Assembly: GCA_036279975.1 (NCBI GenBank)
Contig: DASURP010000021.1
Coordinates: 1 to 29,400, forward strand
Direction of reading: 5' to 3'
DNA from: 66-474 sp036279975
GTDB lineage: Bacteria; Pseudomonadota; Gammaproteobacteria; Xanthomonadales; Rhodanobacteraceae
DNA: 29,400 nucleotides
Part shown: positions 8,105-15,288 of the stretch, piece after piece
How the letters are laid out: every line of letters starts with the position of its first letter
Numbering within the stretch: the first letter of the stretch is position 1
Made by a program: the position numbers and the translations under genes
Notes under the pieces: model-generated
The model's database searches: none
What the model saw: the letters and a program-made list of their open reading frames with translations, nothing else
Told to the model about the DNA's origin: nothing

Positions 8105-8909
8105 GATTCTGGCCATTCAACGACTGCGCCTGCGTGGAATCCGGAAACTGATCCTGCAGGCGGTTGGAGTAATTGGTGGCCGAATCCTTGTCACCAAGAC
8201 GGTTGGCGATCCGATAGCCGAGCAGCAATGATTCCGGGGTAGCCTTCCCCGAGGACTCAAAGCGCTGCATGTAGCCCCTCGCTTCGAACGCCTTGTTCTG
8301 GTCCAGGTCGAGCTCGGCCATCGCCAGCAGGGCCGGGCCGTACTCCGATTCGCTTGCGAGCGCCCTGTTGATGTAGGGCGCGGCGCCGGAGTAGTCCTTG
8401 AAACCCATCAGGCAGACCCCTGCGTTGGTGTTGGCCACCGCGGGGGTCTTGTAGAACGGATCGGCCAGGGCGCGCTTGAAATGCTTCATGGCGTCCTGGC
8501 GCTTGCCTTGCGCGCACAGGAACTTGCCGTAGTTGTTGTTGGTGTCGCCGTCTGAAGGATCGATCGCGATGGCGGCGCGAAACTCCTTGTCGGCGTCCTG
8601 CAGGCGGTCGATCTTCCAGTACAGGATTGCCAGAACCGTGTGTGCCTGGACGTACTTATCATCGAAACCCAACGCCTTGTGCAACGCGGTTTCGGCCTGC
8701 TTCAGGTCATCCTGCCCCATGTAGGCCACGGCGAGCTGCGTGTGGGTCTGCGCCGCCGCCTGTTTGTCCTGCTGCGTGGTATCGCGCGGCGCCTCCTTGA
8801 TGTTGCTCATCGGCGTCTGGTACTTGATGATGCCGTTGTCGTGCCTGCACGCCGCCAGCCCGAGCGCGAGTGTCGCCACCCCCAGCAAACAGATTCCCTT
8901 ACGCTGCAT
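8097..8909 (-). CDS. pilF: Type IV pilus pilotin lipoprotein PilF/PilW
   Basis: A 270-residue TPR lipoprotein. The signal peptide ends in lipobox LAAC with the cysteine at 21, so it is probably outer-membrane anchored. TPR-like repeats follow (for example DLKQAETALHKALGFDDKYV and RLQDADKEFRAAIAIDPSD). The family escorts the PilQ secretin to the outer membrane for type IV pilus assembly. The start was set at MQRKGIC because it yields a proper lipoprotein signal; the open frame extends upstream but lies inside rlmN. The ATG overlaps the 3' end of rlmN by 11 bases and the stop overlaps rodZ by 8, showing tight coupling. No other pilus gene is nearby, which is usual for pilF. Confidence 0.92.
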   Translation of the reverse strand: MQRKGICLLGVATLALGLAACRHDNGIIKYQTPMSNIKEAPRDTTQQDKQAAAQTHTQLAVAYMGQDDLKQAETALHKALGFDDKYVQAHTVLAILYWKIDRLQDADKEFRAAIAIDPSDGDTNNNYGKFLCAQGKRQDAMKHFKRALADPFYKTPAVANTNAGVCLMGFKDYSGAAPYINRALASESEYGPALLAMAELDLDQNKAFEARGYMQRFESSGKATPESLLLGYRIANRLGDKDSATNYSNRLQDQFPDSTQAQSLNGQNHD

Positions 8910-10032
8910 CGGCCCGTACCTCGGTCTGGCCCGCCACCGCGATGCGGCGCTGGAATTCGGCATGGCGGCGGGTGCGGTCGGCCACCCTGCCCCTGAGTTG
9001 TCCGCAGGCGGCGTCGATGTCCTCGCCACGGGTGCGGCGCACCATGGCCTGCACGCCCGCGTTCAACAGGATGGTCTGGAAAACGCGGATCACGGTTTCA
9101 TCCGAACGCTCGTACTGCGTGCCGGGGAACGGATTGAATGGAATCAGGTTCACCTTGGCCGGCAGGCGGCGCACCAGCTTGACCAGTTGCCTGGCCAGCA
9201 CCGGCGTGTCGTTGACGCCGCGCATCAGGGTGTATTCGAAGGTGATGGTCGCGCGCGGCTTGCGCGCGGCATAGCGCGCGCAGGCATCCAGCAGTTCGTC
9301 GATACCCCAGCGCTTGTTGAGCGGCACCAGCTGCGTGCGCAGCTCGTCGTTGGGTGCGTGCAGCGACACCGCCAGCGACACGTCGGCGACTTCGCCCAGC
9401 CTGTCGATCATCGGCACCACGCCGGCGGTCGAGAGCGTGACGCGCTTGGAGGCCAGCCCGAAGCCGAGATCATCGCGCATCAGGCTCATGGCCTTGACGA
9501 CGTTGTCGAAGTTCAGGAGCGGCTCGCCCATGCCCATCATCACCACGTTGGTGATGCGGCGCTGCTGATGCGTCACGTTGCCGAGTTGCCTGGCGGCGTG
9601 CCACACCTGCCCGATGATTTCGGAGGCGGCGAGGTTGCGGTTGAAACCCTGGGCGCCTGTGGAACAAAAGGTGCAGTTGAGGCCACAACCGATCTGCGAG
9701 GACACGCACAACGTGCCGCGCGTGGGTTCGGGTATGTACACCGTTTCGACTGCGTTGCCGGCATCCATGCCCAGCAGCCACTTGCGGGTGCCATCGCTGG
9801 AAACAGTGTCCACCAAGGCTTTGGGCGGCGCGACCACCGCCACCTCGGGCAGCTTTTCGCGCAGGCTCTTGCCGAGGTCCGTCATCGCCCCGAAATCGCT
9901 TTCGAGACGGTGATAGATCCACTTCATCACCTGGTCCGCGCGATACGGCTTCTCGCCGAGCCCGGCGAAGAAGTCACGCATTCCGTCGCGATCGAAGTCC
10001 AGCAGGTTTGCCCTGACATTCGTGGCTGTCAT
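8899..10032 (-). CDS. rlmN: Dual-specificity RNA methyltransferase RlmN
   Basis: A 377-residue radical-SAM enzyme that methylates C2 of A2503 in 23S rRNA and A37 in some tRNAs. The iron-sulfur motif CGLNCTFC has cysteines at 116, 120 and 123. The two additional catalytic cysteines are visible at C109 (LCVSSQ) and C343 (AACGQL), with the same spacing to the cluster as in E. coli RlmN. The SAM-binding stretch MGMGEPLLNFDNV and SLHAPNDELR are also present. The start at MTATNVR fits the family length. It lies 76 bases downstream of ndk and overlaps pilF, matching the common ndk-rlmN-pilF order. No anomalies seen. Confidence 0.97.
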   Translation of the reverse strand: MTATNVRANLLDFDRDGMRDFFAGLGEKPYRADQVMKWIYHRLESDFGAMTDLGKSLREKLPEVAVVAPPKALVDTVSSDGTRKWLLGMDAGNAVETVYIPEPTRGTLCVSSQIGCGLNCTFCSTGAQGFNRNLAASEIIGQVWHAARQLGNVTHQQRRITNVVMMGMGEPLLNFDNVVKAMSLMRDDLGFGLASKRVTLSTAGVVPMIDRLGEVADVSLAVSLHAPNDELRTQLVPLNKRWGIDELLDACARYAARKPRATITFEYTLMRGVNDTPVLARQLVKLVRRLPAKVNLIPFNPFPGTQYERSDETVIRVFQTILLNAGVQAMVRRTRGEDIDAACGQLRGRVADRTRRHAEFQRRIAVAGQTEVRADAA

Positions 10033-10055
10033 GGAACCGCTCTTGTGAAAAGTCA

Positions 10056-10075
10056 GGCCAGGAATGGCCGTTTTT
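10056..10075 (+). terminator. Weak hairpin with T-run between ndk and rlmN
   Basis: Stem GGCCA/TGGCC with loop GGAA is followed on the plus strand by GTTTTT. On the minus strand, the direction of transcription here, the same stem is followed by TGACTTTTC, which is a poorer T-run. It may give weak attenuation between ndk and rlmN. The stem has only 5 pairs, so functional relevance is uncertain. Confidence 0.3.
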
Positions 10076-10108
10076 GATCCCCGCGTTCATGGACGAACGC
10101 AAAAAAAC

Positions 10109-10534
10109 TCACCGCGGACAAATTTCCGTCGCGGAGAAGAAATAACCGATCTCGAAACGCGCGGTATCCGGACCGTCCGAACCGTGCACCGCGTTGGCGT
10201 CGATGCTTTGTGCGAAATCCGCGCGGATGGTTCCCGCGGCCGCTTCCTTCGGATTGGTGGCGCCCATCAACTCGCGGTTCTTCGCAATCGCGCCCTCACC
10301 TTCCAGCACCTGGACCATCACCGGACCCGACACCATGAACTCGACCAGCGGCTTGAAGAACGGACGTTCGCGATGCACCGCGTAGAAACCCTCGGCCTCG
10401 TTGCGCGACAGCCGCTTCATCTTCGCGGCAACGACCTGCAGCCCGGCTTTCTCGAAGCGTGCATAAATCTGTCCGATCACGTTTTTTGCGACGGCATCAG
10501 GCTTGATGATGGAAAGGGTGCGCTCCAGCGCCAT
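10109..10534 (-). CDS. ndk: Nucleoside diphosphate kinase
   Basis: A 141-residue cytoplasmic enzyme that balances nucleoside triphosphate pools by moving the gamma phosphate through a phosphohistidine. The active-site histidine is H117 in NAVHGSDG, and the N-terminal signature MALERTLSIIKPDAV is intact. Length equals the bacterial family norm. The start at 10534 has GAGGA about 5 bases upstream; an upstream in-frame extension has no family similarity. It is the first gene of the minus-strand series and lies back to back with the TetR regulator. Its leader contains a strong hairpin (10574-10589) and a short palindrome (10630-10643). Confidence 0.97.
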   Translation of the reverse strand: MALERTLSIIKPDAVAKNVIGQIYARFEKAGLQVVAAKMKRLSRNEAEGFYAVHRERPFFKPLVEFMVSGPVMVQVLEGEGAIAKNRELMGATNPKEAAAGTIRADFAQSIDANAVHGSDGPDTARFEIGYFFSATEICPR

Positions 10535-10573
10535 GGGTTCCTCGACTGGTGGAAAAGGTAAACAAAGCGCACG

Positions 10574-10589
10574 AAGCCCGCCCGGGCTT
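10574..10589 (-). promoter_or_regulatory. Perfect hairpin in the ndk leader
   Basis: The sequence AAGCCCGCCCGGGCTT has perfect 7-base arms around two bases, 40 bases upstream of the ndk ATG. On the minus strand it is followed by CGTGCGC and then TTTGTTT, so it could act as an attenuator-like or mRNA-stabilising element. No ligand-binding structure was recognised. Confidence 0.4.
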
Positions 10590-10629
10590 GTCAGCTTATC
10601 CCGAAAACCCTGCACAAAATGCAGAGTTA

Positions 10630-10643
10630 GCTCACAAATGAGC
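10630..10643. promoter_or_regulatory. Palindrome GCTCA-N4-TGAGC upstream of ndk
   Basis: Exact 5+5 inverted repeat with a 4-base centre lies in the AT-richer part of the ndk/tetR intergenic region. It is operator-sized but matches no regulator motif I can name. No convincing -35/-10 pair for ndk was seen beside it. Confidence 0.3.
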
Positions 10644-10692
10644 GAATGATTCTAGCTCAATCAACGGGCCTTGGCCACGGCCGCCGACAGCG

Positions 10693-10721
10693 TTGACCCA
10701 CGCTGCCAGGTGGCCTAGACT
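10693..10721 (+). promoter_or_regulatory. Sigma-70-type promoter of the TetR regulator
   Basis: A -35 box TTGACC (10693-10698) and a -10 box TAGACT (10716-10721) are separated by the ideal 17 bases. Transcription would begin near 10728, inside the palindrome that follows, leaving an mRNA leader of only about 23 bases before the ATG at 10751. Confidence 0.7.
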
Positions 10722-10738
10722 TCAAACGATTGTTTGAA
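10721..10738. promoter_or_regulatory. PsrA-like operator TTCAAAC-N4-GTTTGAA
   Basis: Exact 7+7 palindrome with a GATT centre. Its CAAAC-N4-GTTTG core matches the site described for PsrA-type fatty-acid-responsive TetR regulators in gammaproteobacteria. It touches the -10 box and covers the predicted start of transcription, so a bound repressor would block its own gene. Binding by the adjacent regulator is inferred. Confidence 0.72.
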
Positions 10739-10750
10739 ACGCGAGTGGCC

Positions 10751-11371
10751 ATGCCCCACGGTACGCAATTTTCGACGCGTCAGCGGATCCTCGGCGCTGC
10801 CGAGGAACTGTTTGCGGAGCGGGGCTTTGCCGGGGCCTCGCTGCGTCAGGTCACGGCCGCGGCCAAGGTCAACCTGGCCGCCGTGAACTACCACTTCGGC
10901 TCCAAGAACAACCTGATCGAGGAGGTCTTTCGCCGCCGGCTCGACGAGTTGAGCCGCCGCCGGCTGGAGCGGCTTGCCGAACTGGACGCTGCCGGTCACG
11001 CCAGTCTCGAGACGGTACTCGATGCCTTCATCACCCCGGCGCTGGAACTGTCGCTGGATCGCAAGGGCGGTTCGGTGTTCATGCGGGTGCTGGCGCGCGC
11101 GTTTGCCGAGCACAACAGCAGCCTGCGCACGTTCCTGTCCGACAACTACGGCCATGTCCTCAAGGACTTTGCCGCGGCGTTCGCACGCCTGCTGCCCGAT
11201 CTCGGCAAGGAAGAGCTCTACTGGCGCCTGGATATCGCGGTCGGCGCGCTCACCTACGCCATGGCCGACTTCGGCATGATCCAGCGGCGCAGCGGCGAAA
11301 GCGAGCGTGCACACCGCGAAAAGATGGCCAAACACCTGATCCATTTCACCGCGGCGGGGCTGCGGGCGTAG
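10751..11371 (+). CDS. TetR-family, PsrA-like fatty-acid regulator
   Basis: A 206-residue TetR repressor. The N-terminal helix-turn-helix (about residues 8-55) reads ILGAAEELFAERGFAGASL and continues into VNLAAVNYHFGSK, very close to PsrA. The C-terminal ligand domain (60-206) resembles the PsrA-like TetR_C group (FMRVLARAFAEH, ELYWRLDIAVGALTYAM). The ATG at 10751 was chosen over an upstream in-frame TTG at 10730 because the TTG lies inside the operator. Its ribosome site is weak. It probably senses long-chain acyl-CoA and represses itself and the fadN-fadA genes that follow. The TAG stop is formed by the GTAG head of a palindrome. Confidence 0.88.
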   Translation: MPHGTQFSTRQRILGAAEELFAERGFAGASLRQVTAAAKVNLAAVNYHFGSKNNLIEEVFRRRLDELSRRRLERLAELDAAGHASLETVLDAFITPALELSLDRKGGSVFMRVLARAFAEHNSSLRTFLSDNYGHVLKDFAAAFARLLPDLGKEELYWRLDIAVGALTYAMADFGMIQRRSGESERAHREKMAKHLIHFTAAGLRA

Positions 11372-11548
11372 GAGCCTGCCTGCAGGGTGAGGAGCGGCGT
11401 CTGCGTGATGCCAGTGGCATCACGCGCCGCTCCGAACGGGCGGCCAAGGATGGCCGCACCGGCGCCCCGCGCCAAGGATGGCTGCTCGCTCTACCATCGG
11501 TCGCGGCCACGGCCGCTCCTACGATGTCGTGAGCAGGCTCGCTCCTAC
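11368..11548. repeat. REP-like palindrome cluster between tetR and fadN
   Basis: The cluster begins with a plus-strand GTAGGAGC (11368-11375) whose TAG ends the TetR gene. A long hairpin follows (11391-11433: outer arms GGAGCGGC/GCCGCTCC, inner arms GCGTGATGCC/GGCATCACGC, loop AGT, 4-base bulge). Next is stem GCGGCCA/TGGCCGC with loop AGGA (11440-11457), then two minus-strand GTAGGAGC units (11500-11522, stem GCGGCC/GGCCGC; and 11526-11548, stem GAGC/GCTC). The string GCCAAGGATGGC occurs twice in the middle. It occupies nearly all of the 207-base gap. Possible effects are reduced read-through or mRNA stabilisation between regulator and enzymes. Confidence 0.85.
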
Positions 11549-11578
11549 TACAAAAGAACTGTTCAGACGGAGATTTAC

Positions 11579-13948
11579 ATGCCTCACGAATTGTTGATCC
11601 GCAAAGCCGCCGTGCTGGGCGCCGGCGTGATGGGCGCGCAGATCGCCGCCCACCTGACCAATGCCGGCATCGAAACCCTGCTGTTCGACCTCGCCGCCAG
11701 GGAAGGCCCGAAGAACGGCATTGCCGTCAAGGCCATCCAGCATCTCGGCAAGATGTCACCCGCGCCGCTGGCGGCGAAGGAGCTCGCTGCCGCGATCACG
11801 CCGGCCGACTACGACGAAAACCTGGCGTCGCTGAAGGATTGCGACTTCGTGATCGAAGCGATCGCCGAGCGGATGGACTGGAAACTCGATCTCTACAAGA
11901 AAGTGGCCGCGCACATTCCTGACCACACGATCCTGGCCAGCAACACCTCCGGGCTTTCGGTCAACAAGCTGGCCGAAGCGCTGCCGGAAAAACTGCGTCA
12001 CCGTTTCCTCGGGGTGCACTTCTTCAATCCGCCGCGCTACATGCACCTGGTCGAGGTGATCCCCGGCAAGGCCACCGACCGCAAGTTGCTGGAAAGCCTG
12101 GAAGCCTTCCTCACCTCCACGCTCGGCAAGGGCGTGGTGTTTGCGAAGGACACGCCGAACTTCATCGGCAACCGCATCGGCGTGTTCTCGATGCTGGCGA
12201 CGATGGTCCATACGACGCAATTCAAGCTGGGCTTCGACGTGGTGGATGCGCTGACCGGCCCGGTGATCGGACGGCCGAAGTCGGCTACCTACCGCACCGC
12301 CGACGTGGTGGGCCTGGACACCATGGCGCACGTCATCAAGACCATGGCCGACACCCTGCCCGACGACCCCTGGCACGAGCATTTCAAGTCGCCCGCGTGG
12401 CTGGCGGCGCTGATCGAGAAGGGCGCACTGGGCGCGAAGGTCGGCGCCGGCTTCTATCGCAAGGCCGGCAAGGAGATCCAGGTGCTGGATCTTGCGAAGC
12501 AGGATTACCGCGCATCCGAACAGAAGGCGTCCGACGAAGTCGCAGCCATCCTCGCGGTCAAGAATCCGGCCGAAAAGTTCGCCAAGCTGCGCGCGTCGAA
12601 CGATCCACAGGCACAATTCCTGTGGGCCTGCTTCCGCGACCTGTTCCACTACACCGCGTATCACCTGGAGTCGATCGCCGATACCGCGCGCGACGTGGAT
12701 TTCGCGATCCGCTGGGGCTATGGCTGGAAGCTCGGTCCGTTCGAAGCCTGGCAGGCCGCGAACTGGCAAGCCGTTGCCAAGGCGATCGCCGAAGACATCG
12801 CCGCCGGCAAGGCCATGAGCAACGCGCCCTTACCCGCATGGGTCACCGACGGCCGCCAGGGCGTGCATTTCGCGGACGGCTCATACTCGCCGCGCGGGAA
12901 CAAGGACATCCCGCGTTCGTCGGCGCCCGTGTACAAGCGCCAGTTGTTCCCCGACGCGCTGATCGGCGAGAAGTTCGACCAGGGCACGACCGTCTGGGAA
13001 AACGATGGCATCCGCCTGTGGACGCTGGGCGGCGACGATGTCGGCACCATCAGCTTCAAGACCAAGATGTGCACGTTCGACGATGCGGTGCTGGACGGCA
13101 TCCAGCACGCGGTCGCCCTGGCCGAGCAGAAACTGAAGGCGCTGGTGGTATGGCAGACCGGCCCGGTGTTCTCCGCCGGCGCCAACCTGAAAGGCGTGCT
13201 GGGACTGCTGAAGGAAGGCAAGGTCGCGCAGCTCGAGGCCATGATCGCCAACTTCCAGCAGACGACCCAGCGCGTGCAACACGGGCTCGTACCGACCGTC
13301 GCCGCGGTGCGCGGCCTGTGCCTGGGCGGCGGCTGCGAATTGCAGATGCACACCGCGCGCACGGTGGCCGCGCTGGAGAGCTACATCGGGCTCGTGGAAG
13401 CCGGTGTGGGCCTGCTGCCCGCAGGCGGCGGCTTGAAGGAAATCGCCGAGCGCTGCGCGCGGGCGTCGTTCACCGATGATCCGTTCGACCAGATCAAGCA
13501 CCATTTCGAAACCGTGGCGATGGCCAAGGCATCGACCAGCGCGCTGGAAGCCAAGCAGCTCGGATACCTGCGCGAAACCGACGTGGTGGTGTTCAACGCC
13601 AACGAGCTTTTGTACGTCGCGAAGGACGTCGCGTCGTCGCTGGCGGAATCCGGCTGGCGCCCGCCGCTGCCGCAGGCCACGCACATCGCGGGCGATGTCG
13701 GCACTGCAACGATCAAAGCGCAGCTCGTGAACATGCTGGCGGGGCATTTCATTTCCGTACACGACATGGAAATCGCCAGCCGCATCGCCGACACGCTGTG
13801 CGGCGGCAACATCGAACGCGGCAGCACGGTGGACGCGCAATGGCTGCTCGACCTCGAACGCCACCACTTCATGGAACTGGCGCAAATGGAAAAGACCCAG
13901 GCGCGCATCGCGCACACCATGAGTACCGGCAAACCGTTGCGAAATTGA
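11579..13948 (+). CDS. fadN: FadN-type 3-hydroxyacyl-CoA dehydrogenase/enoyl-CoA hydratase
   Basis: A 789-residue bifunctional beta-oxidation enzyme, the same length as Bacillus subtilis FadN as I recall it. The dehydrogenase half is N-terminal: NAD-binding GAGVMG (14-19), SNTSGLS (121-127), catalytic H147 in GVHFFNPPRYMH and its partner E159. The hydratase half is C-terminal: oxyanion region FSAGANLKG, then GGGCEL with E587 and LVEAGVG with E607, the 20-residue spacing of the two catalytic glutamates in crotonases. This order is opposite to that of E. coli FadB. The ATG at 11579 has GGAG upstream. Upstream in-frame codons fall in the REP cluster and are excluded. The thiolase gene follows after 111 bases. 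Confidence 0.93.
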   Translation: MPHELLIRKAAVLGAGVMGAQIAAHLTNAGIETLLFDLAAREGPKNGIAVKAIQHLGKMSPAPLAAKELAAAITPADYDENLASLKDCDFVIEAIAERMDWKLDLYKKVAAHIPDHTILASNTSGLSVNKLAEALPEKLRHRFLGVHFFNPPRYMHLVEVIPGKATDRKLLESLEAFLTSTLGKGVVFAKDTPNFIGNRIGVFSMLATMVHTTQFKLGFDVVDALTGPVIGRPKSATYRTADVVGLDTMAHVIKTMADTLPDDPWHEHFKSPAWLAALIEKGALGAKVGAGFYRKAGKEIQVLDLAKQDYRASEQKASDEVAAILAVKNPAEKFAKLRASNDPQAQFLWACFRDLFHYTAYHLESIADTARDVDFAIRWGYGWKLGPFEAWQAANWQAVAKAIAEDIAAGKAMSNAPLPAWVTDGRQGVHFADGSYSPRGNKDIPRSSAPVYKRQLFPDALIGEKFDQGTTVWENDGIRLWTLGGDDVGTISFKTKMCTFDDAVLDGIQHAVALAEQKLKALVVWQTGPVFSAGANLKGVLGLLKEGKVAQLEAMIANFQQTTQRVQHGLVPTVAAVRGLCLGGGCELQMHTARTVAALESYIGLVEAGVGLLPAGGGLKEIAERCARASFTDDPFDQIKHHFETVAMAKASTSALEAKQLGYLRETDVVVFNANELLYVAKDVASSLAESGWRPPLPQATHIAGDVGTATIKAQLVNMLAGHFISVHDMEIASRIADTLCGGNIERGSTVDAQWLLDLERHHFMELAQMEKTQARIAHTMSTGKPLRN

Positions 13949-13960
13949 AAGCGGGACCAG

Positions 13961-14031
13961 GGACAGGGGACCAGGGACCAGTAGAGCCGCGCTTCTGCTT
14001 TCCCCGATCCCCGGTCCCTGGTCTCCGGTCC
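13961..14031. repeat. Inverted repeat of GGGACCAGGGACC type between fadN and fadA
   Basis: Arms GACCAGGGACC (13969-13979) and GGTCCCTGGTC (14013-14023) are exact 11-base complements. The similarity extends outward imperfectly (ggacaggg against tccggtcc). The left arm is also a partial tandem of GGGACCAGGGAC beginning at 13953. It starts right after the fadN stop and differs from the GTAGG repeats elsewhere in the window. It may form a hairpin in the fadN-fadA mRNA; no T-run follows, so it is not a standard terminator. Confidence 0.72.
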
Positions 14032-14059
14032 TGAATTCAAAAGACACCGAGGAACTGAA

Positions 14060-15256
14060 ATGACTCGCCAAATACAAGACGCCTACATCGTCGCCGTCAA
14101 ACGCACCCCGGTCGGCAAGGCGCCGCGCGGCGTGTTCCGCCATACCCGTCCCGACGACCTGCTGGCGCATGTCATCCGCGAAACGCTGGACGAATGCCCC
14201 GGCATCGACGTCAAGCGCATCAGCGACGTGGTGATCGGCTGCGCGATGCCGGAAGCCGAGCAAGGCATGAACGTGGCGCGCATCGGCGCGCTGCTGGCCG
14301 GCCTGCCGGACTCGATCCCCGGCATGACCGTCAACCGTTTCTGCTCTTCAGGGCTGCAGTCGGTCGCGATCGCGGCCAATACCATCAGGCTTGGCGAATC
14401 CGACCTGGTACTGGCAGGCGGCACCGAATCCATGAGCATGGTGCCGATGATGGGTTTCCATCCGGTCATGAACCCGGAAATCTTCAAGGACGAGAACATC
14501 GGCATCGCCTACGGCATGGGCATCACCGCCGAGAACGTCGCGACGCAATGGAAGATCAGCCGCGAGGAACAGGACGCCTTCGCCCTGCGCAGCCACCAGC
14601 GCGCGCTCGCCGCGCAGGACGCCGGCGACTTCAAGGAAGAGATCGCGCCCTACCCGCTCGATGACCGCTATCCCGACCTGCGCTCGCGCGGCGTCAGGGA
14701 AGACAAGCGCATGGTCGAGGACGACGAAGGCCCGCGCCGCGACACCAGTGCGGAGGTGCTCGCCAAGTTGCGTACCGTGTTCCGCCGCGACGGCACCGTC
14801 ACCGCCGGCAATTCCTCGCAGATGTCCGACGGCGCCGGCGCGGTGCTGCTGGCCAGCGAACAGGCGATCAAGGATTACGGCCTCACGCCGCTGGCGCGTT
14901 TCGTCGGCTTCTCGGTCGCCGGCGTGCCGCCCGAAATCATGGGCATCGGCCCGAAGGAAGCCATTCCGAAGGCACTCAGGGTCACCGGCATGAAGCAGGA
15001 CGACATGGAGTGGATCGAATTGAACGAAGCCTTTGCGGCGCAATCACTCGCCGTCATCAAGGATCTCGGCCTCGACACCGACAAGGTGAACCCGGAAGGC
15101 GGCGCGATCGCGCTGGGCCACCCACTCGGCGCCACCGGCTCCATCCGCATCGCCACCCTCGTCCACGGCATGCGCCGCCGCAAACAGAAATACGGCATGG
15201 TGACCATGTGCATCGGCACCGGCATGGGCGCGGCGGGGATATTCGAGATGGTGTGA
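14060..15256 (+). CDS. fadA: Acetyl-CoA acyltransferase (3-ketoacyl-CoA thiolase)
   Basis: A 398-residue thiolase that cleaves 3-ketoacyl-CoA with CoA, the last step of beta-oxidation. The nucleophile is C95 in NRFCSSGLQS. The other catalytic residues are H354 in GHPLGATGS and C384 in MCIGTGMGAAG, and NEAFA is also present. The start has GAGGA about 6 bases upstream. It lies 111 bases after fadN on the same strand and would complete the trifunctional activity with it. The stop is convergent with the DUF456 gene, and the two gene ends form a perfect palindrome. An acyl-CoA dehydrogenase is not present in this window. Confidence 0.94.
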   Translation: MTRQIQDAYIVAVKRTPVGKAPRGVFRHTRPDDLLAHVIRETLDECPGIDVKRISDVVIGCAMPEAEQGMNVARIGALLAGLPDSIPGMTVNRFCSSGLQSVAIAANTIRLGESDLVLAGGTESMSMVPMMGFHPVMNPEIFKDENIGIAYGMGITAENVATQWKISREEQDAFALRSHQRALAAQDAGDFKEEIAPYPLDDRYPDLRSRGVREDKRMVEDDEGPRRDTSAEVLAKLRTVFRRDGTVTAGNSSQMSDGAGAVLLASEQAIKDYGLTPLARFVGFSVAGVPPEIMGIGPKEAIPKALRVTGMKQDDMEWIELNEAFAAQSLAVIKDLGLDTDKVNPEGGAIALGHPLGATGSIRIATLVHGMRRRKQKYGMVTMCIGTGMGAAGIFEMV

Positions 15257-15288
15257 AGGCGGCCGGCTGTGACACCTGTTTCACACCA
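15249..15288. terminator. Palindrome formed by the convergent ends of fadA and the DUF456 gene
   Basis: TGGTGTGA (15249-15256) and TCACACCA (15281-15288) are exact 8-base complements around a 24-base loop. Each arm contains the TGA stop of one gene and the preceding codons. No T-run follows on either strand, so a bidirectional terminator is possible but unproven. Confidence 0.35.

Noticed and set aside
10080..10108. Hairpin GCGTTC/GAACGC followed by a run of seven A
   Set aside because: On the minus strand the T-run precedes the stem, and on the plus strand the run is A, so it is not an intrinsic terminator for either direction.
10730..10750. TTG start for the TetR regulator
   Set aside because: The codon lies inside the operator palindrome and at the expected start of transcription, so it could hardly be translated; the ATG at 10751 is preferred.
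12881..14263. Minus-strand open frame of 460 codons
   Set aside because: Antisense to fadN, and it runs through the fadN-fadA repeat; no protein features.
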